Source of the DNA: Myxococcota bacterium
GTDB taxonomy: Bacteria; Myxococcota_A; Polyangia; JAAYKL01
NCBI GenBank assembly: GCA_030065855.1
Contig: JASJCT010000013.1
Location: forward strand, 25,314-89,313
Direction of reading: 5' to 3'
Length of the DNA stretch: 64,000 nt
In this document: in pieces, positions 47,279 to 55,349 of the stretch
Layout of the letters: each line of letters opens with the position of its first letter
Numbering within the stretch: position 1 is the stretch's first letter
Notes under the pieces: model-generated
Databases searched by the model: none
The model's input: the letters and a program-made list of their open reading frames with translations, nothing else
Told to the model about the DNA's origin: nothing
Translations under genes and position numbers: made by a program

Positions 47279-48330
47279 GGTTCTTGTTTGAATTCAGGTA
47301 AATCCAGAAACTGATTTTGCTCAAGAAATGTGTAGCACTGCTGATACGCCTGTCCGGCAATGAGCTTGAGTTTGACGTTTGGCTGTTCAAATACACTGGC
47401 CATCGAGTCGACGACCCTGGGGTTGTTACACATGTCCACGCACAGTTCGCAGACACCAGTGTACTCGGCCCTGCGTATCGGCTTTGTCGAACCATCAACG
47501 CCGTTGAGAAGGGAGATAATACCCACGGGGCCGATGTTATGTAGGGCAGCGATCAGTGGATTTGTTCGGGCCCTCTTGAGAATTACGTCAAGGCTTTCTT
47601 CACGCCAATCTCCCAGGTTCAAGGGGTTGGCATCGTTAAACTCCACACCCGGGCCGCAGCACGCCTGGACTTTCCCATTGGGCAGCACAATGGGCGCAAG
47701 CGCTGTGTCGCAACTCTGATCTGGGATCTCCTGCTTTGTTTTGAAATGCTCAATCGGTAGTGTTGAAGCGCGCCCCATCCGCAATACTGGCACGCGTTGG
47801 AAATTGACCCCAGGATGCTTGTCAACATTGACAAATGCATCGGCAAACGCATCAGTTGCTGCGGCGCAAACGCGTATCACATGGTTGAGCCCCATCTCCC
47901 TGCAGAGGGTTGCCGTATAAAGAGCGTGCTCTGGGTTCCCAAAGGGCAGATGAAAGCTATCCATGCTGATGCAAATGCCAGTGAGCCCCGAAGCCTTCAA
48001 CTCGGTCAATGTTTCCCTAGCCGCTTCCTGGGTTGTCGCCCAAAAACCATTGGATACGAGGCTGACAGTAAGGCCCTGATCCTTGGCGCTGCTCATGCAT
48101 CTGAGCAACTTGTTCTTGTAAAGAAGGCTTTCGCCTCCAGTAAAACAAATGTTATGGGATTCTCTAGATATAGATTCAATAAGGCGCAATGCATCTGCTT
48201 CGTCCATGCTGTCCCTTTGGCTGGGGCCGGAGTGGTTGATGCAATGGGCGCACTCGTAATTACAACGCAGGCCAAGCGCTATCCCAACGGTTCGAAAATT
48301 GATAACAGGATCTGTTGCCAGCTCTTGCAT
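47275..48330 (-). CDS. Radical SAM protein with SPASM-like C-terminal cysteines
   Basis: Canonical CxxxCxxC (C23, C27, C30 in LRCNYECAHC from ATG 48330), then CFTGGESLLY and VSLVSNGFWA as in peptide-modifying radical SAM enzymes. The C-terminal third holds further cysteines (CDTALAPIVLPNGKVQACCGPG and CELCVDMC), in the style of a SPASM or twitch domain that binds auxiliary iron-sulfur clusters. Such enzymes commonly form thioether, C-C or epimerised residues in ribosomally made peptides. An in-frame TTG at 48348 is another possible start. It follows the PqqD-like gene by less than 70 bases, an arrangement typical of RiPP modification pairs. Confidence 0.87.
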   Translation of the reverse strand: MQELATDPVINFRTVGIALGLRCNYECAHCINHSGPSQRDSMDEADALRLIESISRESHNICFTGGESLLYKNKLLRCMSSAKDQGLTVSLVSNGFWATTQEAARETLTELKASGLTGICISMDSFHLPFGNPEHALYTATLCREMGLNHVIRVCAAATDAFADAFVNVDKHPGVNFQRVPVLRMGRASTLPIEHFKTKQEIPDQSCDTALAPIVLPNGKVQACCGPGVEFNDANPLNLGDWREESLDVILKRARTNPLIAALHNIGPVGIISLLNGVDGSTKPIRRAEYTGVCELCVDMCNNPRVVDSMASVFEQPNVKLKLIAGQAYQQCYTFLEQNQFLDLPEFKQEP

Positions 48331-48395
48331 GCTATGGGTCACTTTCAACGCTTTGGAACCGTCTCTCTCGACAAAATGAAGTTTGGGCGATTTTT

Positions 48396-48692
48396 TTATT
48401 CAAATTGGATCAGGTTTGCCGTGTCAAGTGCCTGAAGGCATTCGATCACATCACCTCGATCGAGCAGCGCTGTAGGCACTTCTGTTGACTCACTGGAGCT
48501 ATCCTTTACCGAGCACAACATCTGGCACAGATCGTTGACCGACCTGTTTTCAGCCAGTTCCAGAACACGGAAGGCAGATCCGTTCAACACGGCGACCTGC
48601 CGTCGGTGAGGGTTTGTAACGTAGTAGAAATTATCTACTTTGCGGAATACAAGACCAGACGTCTGCTTGATAATCGTCTCACTCGTATGCAT
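48396..48692 (-). CDS. PqqD-family (RRE-like) peptide-recognition protein
   Basis: 98 residues with the PqqD/RRE pattern: a three-stranded start (GLVFRKVDNFYYVTNPHRRQVAVLNGSA), then helices FRVLELAENRSVNDLCQML and DVIECLQALDTANLIQF. In the PqqD and PoyD-like systems this domain holds the leader of a precursor peptide and presents it to a radical SAM enzyme. It is encoded directly ahead of a radical SAM/SPASM gene, which supports that role. The ribosome site is weak (AGAG), so it may depend on translation of the preceding gene 72 bases away. Confidence 0.8.
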   Translation of the reverse strand: MHTSETIIKQTSGLVFRKVDNFYYVTNPHRRQVAVLNGSAFRVLELAENRSVNDLCQMLCSVKDSSSESTEVPTALLDRGDVIECLQALDTANLIQFE

Positions 48693-48764
48693 ATCTCTAA
48701 TAATACATCCAAGCGATGGGTCGCGGATGCCCCTTAAGTTTTTTTCCCTGCGCTCTCGAACTTC

Positions 48765-49040
48765 CTACGAACGCTTGACTTTAACCTTCACCTCATTGGC
48801 CAGGGCTGAATTGTCGTGCAGCACCGACTTGATCTGAAAAGATTTGAAATTTTCGATGCTCTCTATTTTGGTGCAGGTCATCGGAGTACAGATCATACCT
48901 TTTTTGGCGTCTCCCATATCGGTGTAGTACATCTGCTCTCCAATTTCTTTGCCCTTGCCCAGCTTAAGATGGATCTCTTCGCCAACGAGCTCCATTTCGT
49001 CGAACACTCTGAGCACTTCGGGTTTTTCCGGTCTCGCCAT
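48765..49040 (-). CDS. 91-residue protein of unknown function, first gene of the radical-SAM operon
   Basis: A compact protein with an ideal AGGAGG ribosome site six bases before ATG 49040 and a promoter with a perfect -35 upstream. It has an acidic N-terminal half (PEVLRVFDEMELVGEEIHLKLGKGKEIGEQMYYTD), a central GMICTPMTCTK with two cysteines, and a basic strand-rich end (EVKVKVKRS). No signal peptide and no double-glycine site are seen. I recognise no family. Position and strong translation make it the only visible candidate for a substrate of the radical SAM enzymes, but it lacks a clear leader-core division and may equally be a small binding protein or an unrelated neighbour. Confidence 0.65.
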   Translation of the reverse strand: MARPEKPEVLRVFDEMELVGEEIHLKLGKGKEIGEQMYYTDMGDAKKGMICTPMTCTKIESIENFKSFQIKSVLHDNSALANEVKVKVKRS

Positions 49041-49151
49041 TTTCCCCTCCTTTTGGCGCGTATTCTAGACGCCGCTGTTCAATCCCCTATTTGAACCTCG
49101 GTCAAACCCACGTATTTGAGCTGACCCCATTCCCACTAAAATAATGGCGTA

Positions 49152-49180
49152 AGCTTATGCCCCAGCCGAAACACTGTCAA
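49152..49180 (-). promoter_or_regulatory. Candidate promoter for the radical-SAM operon
   Basis: On the minus strand a perfect TTGACA (49175-49180), 17 bases, then TAAGCT (49152-49157). It lies after the stop of the propeller lipoprotein gene and ~110 bases before the 91-residue gene, so the operon is probably transcribed on its own. Confidence 0.45.
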
Positions 49181-49243
49181 CATTAAAGAAGGCGCCATCC
49201 ATCGACAATTCAACTTTTGAAATTTGAAGAAGAAACACCAACA

Positions 49244-50344
49244 CTAGCTTTGGGACAATGGAAAGGCCGGAGTCGGGTTGTCTGGGTTTTTAATATCTAG
49301 GATGAGGAGGCCACCTGAATCGTTTCCTACGAGAAGGTGATGGATGTTGCCTTGCCGTACGCGGTTCACAGGCTTGTCAGAGATAAATGCGCCCTTTATT
49401 TTCATTTGACTCGGGTTGGATACGTCGACGACCTGAACCCCGTCATCACCATTTGCGATGTACGCGCGATGCGCATCGGGTAGCACCGTAACATCGCGAA
49501 CCATATCCTCAAATGACAACTGGCCGAGCGCTTTAGGCGCATTGGAAAGGGTTACGTCAAATACGAGAAGCCCGGCCGGACCATTGGCTACGTACAACCG
49601 ATTGCTGTCATCGAGAAATACAGCCCGCGCTTGCCCGTCTGTATGCTTTCGCCATGCGAGGTCGGCTATCTGTCCGTTGCCGTCGGTAGTGAGGGCGATA
49701 ATGCCGGCCCGATCTTCTGCCGCGTACAGGGTGGTGCCGCTCAAAATAACATCCCGGACATATCCCTGGGATCGCCAGGTCGACCTTGGGGTGGGTGCCC
49801 GGGGATCTGAGATGTCCACGAGAACAATGCCCATGGGCCCGTCTGCAATGGCCAAGGTATCGCCTTGAATATGGAGCCGCAATGCCGCACCAGGTGTGTC
49901 AAGGGTAACCAGGGAAGCGGGTGCTTTGGGTTCCGATAAATCCACTGCCACCACTCCCTGGGGGCCGCATGCAATATAGGCCACGTCCTTTTTTAGTGCT
50001 ATGTCAGTGACAGCGTCTGGCAGGTAGACAACCGAAAGATCGGCAATTTTATCACCTGTGGGGTCGATTTCCTGAATGACAAGGCCTGCAGAAGCGCCGC
50101 GAAAGATGTACCGATCTTGTACAACAGCAGCATCCCCTCGGGCAATAAGCGCAGATGCTTCCTTGGGAGACATTGGCGATAGTGCCAGCGGCCCTTTTAC
50201 TTCGATACCTTCGGCTGCCTCTGTTTGATCCGACGGGTGCGTTGCTGAAGTCTCTCTTGCATCGGTGACCAATGCACTGCCACAACCAAAAGCGAACAGC
50301 ATCAGCAAAAGGAGCAGTGAGATTCGGATACGAATACCTCTCAT
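49244..50344 (-). CDS. LVIVD-repeat propeller lipoprotein
   Basis: A lipoprotein signal (LLLLLMLFAFGC) precedes a ~50-residue linker and a beta-propeller built from LVIVD-type repeats, each with the pattern A-Y-I-A-x-G-x-x-G-V-x-V-V-D-x-S-x-P-x-x-P (CGPQGVVAVDLSEPKAP, DGPMGIVLVDISDPRAP, NGPAGLLVFDVTLSNAP, NGDDGVQVVDVSNPSQM, GNDSGGLLILDIKNPDNP). The family is frequent in extracytoplasmic proteins of myxobacteria and relatives and probably mediates binding. The start overlaps the M64 peptidase gene by four bases, so the two are coupled and may act together. Confidence 0.87.
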   Translation of the reverse strand: MRGIRIRISLLLLLMLFAFGCGSALVTDARETSATHPSDQTEAAEGIEVKGPLALSPMSPKEASALIARGDAAVVQDRYIFRGASAGLVIQEIDPTGDKIADLSVVYLPDAVTDIALKKDVAYIACGPQGVVAVDLSEPKAPASLVTLDTPGAALRLHIQGDTLAIADGPMGIVLVDISDPRAPTPRSTWRSQGYVRDVILSGTTLYAAEDRAGIIALTTDGNGQIADLAWRKHTDGQARAVFLDDSNRLYVANGPAGLLVFDVTLSNAPKALGQLSFEDMVRDVTVLPDAHRAYIANGDDGVQVVDVSNPSQMKIKGAFISDKPVNRVRQGNIHHLLVGNDSGGLLILDIKNPDNPTPAFPLSQS

Positions 50345-51684
50345 TGACCCACCTCCGCATCTGTGTAGTACTGAATCATCTCTTCGATGGCAGCTTCGCT
50401 GACCGGTCCAAATGGCAGTAGACCCTTGTGGAACATCTTTGAATCCCGGGTCGATCGAAATAGGCCCTTTGCTCTGTAGCCCGCGCCCTCAAATAGGCCG
50501 ACCACGCCGTCATACTTATCGAGATCCGGTGTCGGGATCGGCACATCTGAAGAAATTAAATGTCCCCATTTGATATCCTTTCGCCGTGTCGCTGCCGTGA
50601 TATTCGGCTCCCAGGGCTCAGCACCTTTTTCGTAGAACACGTCCACATCAGTGCCAGTGGCAGCGTCAAAATACTCGTCAGCCAGGGCACCGAACCCATG
50701 GCCAAATTCGTGTATCATCACGTACTCTGAATACTCTGTATCTGAGGTAAAGATGGAAAAGGAATTGAAGACACCACCACCGCCGTAACGACTGGCATTG
50801 ACCATCACAAAGATGGTGTCATAAGGCACTAGGGCAGCGACCTCCCGTAGTGCCTTCATATTGCTCGTCGTGAGATACCGGGGCGCTCGAAATGTATCAA
50901 ACGTCGTATCCACCACAGTGTTGCGAAAAATCCCCTTGCGCGGCTCATCTGGCCCGGATTCTTTGGATATTGCCTTTACCAGGCGAACCGCTATTTTGTC
51001 CTTGTTCCTATCAAATGGAGAAAAGGTAAAAAACGCCTCGGCAAAGCGTTTTGCATCTGCCGCCATTTTAGGCACTTCCTCAGCAGTATATCCATCCGGA
51101 ACAATGACAATATCCAACATGTGAGCTGGATCGCTCGCACCGTTTATCAGGTCTTCGGTTTCAAAAGCATATTTCTTTTCGCGGCGAACATCATAGGCAG
51201 TCGGGTCGATGTCCAACCGCTGTAGTTCTTTAAAGGTGCCTTTCTTTGCATCCCGCAGCTCAATGGCCAAGGTGATGGCAGCCTTGGGATAGGGCATGCG
51301 AATCGGCTCGCTCATGGATCGCCATACGCCTGTAGCCGATTCAGGAGTCGTCATCCATTCGCCCATCAGTGTGCAGTACCCTTGGCTGAATATCTCCCTG
51401 CCGGTCGCATGATCAAAGACGCGAAAGCGGTATTTACCAAACCCGATTGTATCGATCAGATAGGTTCGCGTGCCCGGCCACATCGGTTCTGCAACGATCT
51501 CCTCAATGCCGAAGATTTCCTTACCGCGCGTGCCCGAATGGACGAGGTCGACCCTCAGCGCCGCATCGGTAAAAAACTCGGTATACAAGGGCTGCTGGAT
51601 GGGATCTGCGGCTCGGGCAGGTCGAGTCGCAACGCCTCCTAACAGCGAAATCAAAACAACAGCGGCGATTTTTCCAACTTCCAT
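50341..51684 (-). CDS. Secreted M64-family (IgA-peptidase-like) metallopeptidase
   Basis: A signal peptide (IAAVVLISLLGGVATRPARA) leads to a strand-rich N-terminal domain (~residues 25-170) and a catalytic domain. Zinc ligands are in HEFGHGFGALADEY: H325, E326 (catalytic) and H329, with D336 as the third, matching the M64 motif HExxHxxxxxxD. The segment MLDIVIVPDGYTAEEV is also typical of M64. It is predicted to cleave proteins outside the cell. CAGGAGT precedes the start. It lies 22 bases after rodA, at the end of the cell-shape operon, which may point to a role in the envelope, but this is inference. Confidence 0.9.
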   Translation of the reverse strand: MEVGKIAAVVLISLLGGVATRPARAADPIQQPLYTEFFTDAALRVDLVHSGTRGKEIFGIEEIVAEPMWPGTRTYLIDTIGFGKYRFRVFDHATGREIFSQGYCTLMGEWMTTPESATGVWRSMSEPIRMPYPKAAITLAIELRDAKKGTFKELQRLDIDPTAYDVRREKKYAFETEDLINGASDPAHMLDIVIVPDGYTAEEVPKMAADAKRFAEAFFTFSPFDRNKDKIAVRLVKAISKESGPDEPRKGIFRNTVVDTTFDTFRAPRYLTTSNMKALREVAALVPYDTIFVMVNASRYGGGGVFNSFSIFTSDTEYSEYVMIHEFGHGFGALADEYFDAATGTDVDVFYEKGAEPWEPNITAATRRKDIKWGHLISSDVPIPTPDLDKYDGVVGLFEGAGYRAKGLFRSTRDSKMFHKGLLPFGPVSEAAIEEMIQYYTDAEVGQ

Positions 51685-51706
51685 TTCATAACTCCTGCTA
51701 TGGGAT

Positions 51707-52825
51707 CTAATGTCTGAACCGGTGAATGGATACGTTCATTAATAAACCAATGCACAGCATAAACGTCAGGATGGACGAGCCACCAGATGAAAACAGGGGA
51801 AGGGTGACGCCAACCACTGGCAGAATCCCCATCACCATGCCCATATTGATGAGTACGTGCCAAAAGAAAATAGATCCCACACCAATGGCGACAACCGCGC
51901 CAAACCGATCCCTGGCGTTGGCTGCCACGCGCACGCACCATAAGATGAGGATGGCGTACAGCATCATCAGTGCCACCCCACCCAAAAATCCGTGTTCTTC
52001 GGCAAAAATCGCAAATGGAAAATCCGAGCTCTGTTCCGGGAGAAAGTGGTGGGGACCAGCAGTTCCCTTGAGAAACCCCTTGCCAGTGACCTGTCCGGAT
52101 CCAATCGCCACTGTAGATTGGTAGGCGTGCCAACCCGAGCCGAGCCGGTCTGCCTCGGGGTCGATAAACGAAGTTATAAAAGAAGTGACCCGGGTTTTTT
52201 GGTAGGGCTTTAGGAGGTAGTTCCACGCCAGGATCGATACGATAGGGGTAATTGCCGACAACACGAGCATGGACCTGGCCTTGAGGCGCGTGAGCATCAT
52301 GATGCTTAAGAAAATGAGCAGGCACATGAGCGCGGTTCCCAAATCCGGCTCTCTTTGGATCAAGATCATGGCCATTGCCGTCATGGCCAAAGGGACGAAA
52401 ATATCGGCGAGCTTTCGGCCCTCTTTGCGCGGATCATGCCTGAGGTACCGTGCGAGCCCCACAACTAAGAACACCTTCATCAGCTCTGAAGGTTGAAACC
52501 GGGCCACCCCGCCGAACACTATCCACCGTTTCGAATTATTCACTTCGGTTCCGACAATGAGAACGAGGATCAAGAGGAAAATACCGATGCCGTAAAGGAC
52601 GTAAGCAAACCGCTCGATATGGCGATAGTCCACTGCTGCCACGACAAAAGCCACGCAGCCGCCAAACACGAGGAAATAGATCTGCGTTAGGTAGAGATCT
52701 GGATTGCCGGATGCACGGCCGGTACTATAAAGGTTGATGACGCCGATAAGGGAGATTGCGAAGCAAATCGCAAAGAGAACCCAGTCAATCTCGTCTCGGA
52801 GTCTGTGCGCTAAGATGCGCGGCAA
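51707..52825 (-). CDS. rodA: Rod-shape peptidoglycan glycosyltransferase RodA
   Basis: A SEDS-family polytopic membrane enzyme that polymerises lipid II during elongation, working with PBP2. About ten hydrophobic segments are visible. Family signatures are RFQPSELMKVFLVVGLA, REPDLGTA (with the catalytic-loop Asp), the periplasmic loop GTAGPHHFLPEQSSDFPFAIFAEE, and the end GVTLPLFSSGGSSILTFM. The start is TTG 52825, six bases after the mrdA stop; no later Met gives the full first helix. At 372 residues it has family length. Confidence 0.95.
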   Translation of the reverse strand: MPRILAHRLRDEIDWVLFAICFAISLIGVINLYSTGRASGNPDLYLTQIYFLVFGGCVAFVVAAVDYRHIERFAYVLYGIGIFLLILVLIVGTEVNNSKRWIVFGGVARFQPSELMKVFLVVGLARYLRHDPRKEGRKLADIFVPLAMTAMAMILIQREPDLGTALMCLLIFLSIMMLTRLKARSMLVLSAITPIVSILAWNYLLKPYQKTRVTSFITSFIDPEADRLGSGWHAYQSTVAIGSGQVTGKGFLKGTAGPHHFLPEQSSDFPFAIFAEEHGFLGGVALMMLYAILILWCVRVAANARDRFGAVVAIGVGSIFFWHVLINMGMVMGILPVVGVTLPLFSSGGSSILTFMLCIGLLMNVSIHRFRH

Positions 52826-52831
52826 GGGTCT

Positions 52832-54820
52832 TTACCGTTTGTGCGTCGTGGCGGCCGCTGTTTCTCTTTCGTCTACAACAATCGGCGCCTTTTTCCGCTT
52901 TGATGGAAGGGGTTTTTCGGCGATGAGCGGTACTTCTTGCTGCGGTGCGATCTCAGTAAAATAACGCCGCGCGATCTCAGCGCCCACTGGCACTGCGTGC
53001 TCACCCCCTGCCCCACCGTGCTCGATCAGCGTAATGATGGCGATCTCCGGTGCTTCCGCAGGTGCCACGGCCGCAAACCACGCATGATCTCTGTTCAGGT
53101 AATAGTACTTGGCCAGATCGTCTCCGGGTCGACGTCGGCGGCGTGCAACCTGGGCCGTGCCGGTCTTCCCGGCCAGGCGAGTACTCTCGTCGCGAGCGCT
53201 GTGGGCTGTTCCATCCTCTTCTTCAACTGCGCCGGTAAGCGCGTCCATCATCAGATCCAAACTGCGCTGTGACACTGCGACGCGGCGGATCACTTCGGGA
53301 TGAAAATCTTTTACCAGATCCCCATCTGCCGTTTCTATGCGCCGAATAACTTGGGGTTTGTAGATAGTACCTCCATTGGCAATCGCTGCATAGGCCGTTG
53401 CCAGCTGCATCAGCGTGGATTTGACCTCGCCTTGGCCGATAGCCGCGTTGAGTGTGAAACCAGGACGGAATTGTCCTGGGAAGCGCTTTTGGTACCACAT
53501 TTTCGTCGGTATAAAACCTGCCGCTTCAGTGTTATATCCGATACCCGTGCGCGATCCAAACCCAAATTCCCTTGCATATCGCGCGATTGTGTCCATTCCC
53601 GTCATCTCTGCGATATTGAAAAACACCACGTTGCAGGAGACCACGATGGCTTCTCTTAGGTCCAAATCCCCATGGGGCCTGAGACCAGGGCACTTAAACG
53701 TGCGACGCCCGAACTCGTGGAATCCAGAACAGTGAAACATGTCTTCGGGTGTGACTTTGCCTTCCTCAAGCGCAGCCACTGCAGTGAATGGTTTGAACGT
53801 AGAGCCGGGAAAATAATTTTCATACACTGTTTTATCGATCCGCGGGCGGAAGGGATTTTCATTGAGCGCATTTTGCTGATCAATCGTGAGGCCTGTTGTC
53901 ATCAAGTTGGGATCGTAGGCGGGTTTACTGGTCGCCGCCAACACACGTCCCGAATCAATCTCCATAATGACTGCCGCCCCAGAGGGATGGGCCCTCAGGG
54001 ATTGCTCTACGATTTTTTGCAATGCCATATCAATGGTTAACACGACATCGTGCCCAGGACGGGGTTCTTGCATGCGCGGCTCAGGCAGCAGTGCCTCAGA
54101 TTCATCCCGCGATAGGGGCAACCCGCGGGCATCTACCACGCGTTTGCGCCACCCCCGAACACCGCGAAGCTCTGCTTCGAAAGCATCCTCTACACCTGTC
54201 CTACCGATCTTGTCGCCAGAGCGATAAGGGTCTTCGACCGCGCTAACTGACTGGTCTATGTCGTCCCTAGTGACTTCATTCATATATCCGACGAGATGAC
54301 CGGCCATAGCGCCGTAGGGATAAGATCGAATCGGTACATCCACTATCTCGACACCAGGCAGCTCGTCCTTGTGGGCGAGAATGCCAGAAAGCTGGGTCTG
54401 GTTAATGCCGTCGGTGATCATCACCTGCTGAAAACGACGCATATCCGTTGGATCGGCGAGGCGCTCGGCAATCTTGGCGCGCAGGGATTTTGCCTGTTCT
54501 GTATTGTACTCCAAAAATTCAACCAGTCGGTCAAACCCCACTCCCATATCAAAATAGTGAGGAATAACCACAACCCCGTGGGACGGCATGCTAGTGGCGA
54601 CAACCCGACCCTTGCTGTCGAACATCCTGCCTCGAACCGCTGGAATGGACGCGGTGCGAATGACATTGGATAGACTTTCCCGATAATGCTCATCCCCATC
54701 GACCAGTTGCAATTGGATGAGGCGACCGACTAACACGAGAAAGGTCAAAACCACGAACAGGCGCATCCATCTGTAGCGCCTTCTGAACTCTGAAAGCTCG
54801 CTGCGAGAGGATACAAACAT
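52832..54820 (-). CDS. mrdA: Penicillin-binding protein 2 (elongasome transpeptidase)
   Basis: One N-terminal membrane helix (MRLFVVLTFLVLVGRLIQLQLV), a dimerisation domain (IPAVRGRMFDSKGRVVATS), then the transpeptidase domain with all three catalytic motifs: S340-x-x-K343 (PGSTFKPF), SCN in VVSCNVVFFNIA, and K552-T-G (LAGKTGTAQ). It cross-links peptidoglycan in partnership with RodA. The 662 residues match the family. Its ATG overlaps the mreD stop (ATGA), showing translational coupling. The C-terminal tail is basic and low in complexity. Confidence 0.96.
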   Translation of the reverse strand: MFVSSRSELSEFRRRYRWMRLFVVLTFLVLVGRLIQLQLVDGDEHYRESLSNVIRTASIPAVRGRMFDSKGRVVATSMPSHGVVVIPHYFDMGVGFDRLVEFLEYNTEQAKSLRAKIAERLADPTDMRRFQQVMITDGINQTQLSGILAHKDELPGVEIVDVPIRSYPYGAMAGHLVGYMNEVTRDDIDQSVSAVEDPYRSGDKIGRTGVEDAFEAELRGVRGWRKRVVDARGLPLSRDESEALLPEPRMQEPRPGHDVVLTIDMALQKIVEQSLRAHPSGAAVIMEIDSGRVLAATSKPAYDPNLMTTGLTIDQQNALNENPFRPRIDKTVYENYFPGSTFKPFTAVAALEEGKVTPEDMFHCSGFHEFGRRTFKCPGLRPHGDLDLREAIVVSCNVVFFNIAEMTGMDTIARYAREFGFGSRTGIGYNTEAAGFIPTKMWYQKRFPGQFRPGFTLNAAIGQGEVKSTLMQLATAYAAIANGGTIYKPQVIRRIETADGDLVKDFHPEVIRRVAVSQRSLDLMMDALTGAVEEEDGTAHSARDESTRLAGKTGTAQVARRRRRPGDDLAKYYYLNRDHAWFAAVAPAEAPEIAIITLIEHGGAGGEHAVPVGAEIARRYFTEIAPQQEVPLIAEKPLPSKRKKAPIVVDERETAAATTHKR

Positions 54821-55344
54821 CAGCTGCGGTATATCCTTCCTTCCCCCGCACGCCGTTTGGGCGCGACCTTTTCGATGCCCGCTGTTATTCTAAAAACCAC
54901 CGGTGCCGCAACCGCAGTTGCTGCAGCTCGTGACGTTACAATTTTTAAGTGGATAAGTAAACTACCAATATCCTGATCAAACAAAGCTCGAATACCTAAG
55001 ATGAACATACTTGAAAGAAGTGCAAGCAAAAAAGCCAGGACAATCTCAAAAATCCATCCCTGAAGAAAAAGGCGCAGGGCTGCGACCCGGGAAATAAGAA
55101 AAACCGCAACGGTTACCAGCGTGTGGAGTCCCATTGGGCTGCCCGCAAATACGTCCGATAGGTAGCCCACGGCAAACGAAACCAATGCCCCGCGGGAGAG
55201 ATTCTCCTCGTGCAACCCCAAAAAAATCACGAGCGGCAGGCTTAGGCTCGGCACAAGCATGTCCCATGGGACAAGATGGGCAAACGTCGCTTGCACGACA
55301 AGGAGTAAAAAAGCGAGAAGGATCATCCACATGCTTTGCAACAA
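54820..55344 (-). CDS. mreD: Rod shape-determining protein MreD
   Basis: A small integral membrane protein with about five hydrophobic segments (ILLAFLLLVVQATFAHL, LSLPLVIFLGL, ALVSFAVGYLSDVFAGSPMGLHTL, LVTVAVFLIS, IVLAFLLALLSSMFILGI). The motif GYLSDVFAGSPMGLH is typical of the family. It links MreC to the cytoplasmic MreB filament and to RodA-PBP2. The start is TTG 55344, five bases after mreC, or ATG 55332. The short basic tail (KVAPKRRAGEGRIYRS) is probably cytoplasmic. Confidence 0.92.
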   Translation of the reverse strand: MLQSMWMILLAFLLLVVQATFAHLVPWDMLVPSLSLPLVIFLGLHEENLSRGALVSFAVGYLSDVFAGSPMGLHTLVTVAVFLISRVAALRLFLQGWIFEIVLAFLLALLSSMFILGIRALFDQDIGSLLIHLKIVTSRAAATAVAAPVVFRITAGIEKVAPKRRAGEGRIYRS

Positions 55345-55349
55345 AGGTC

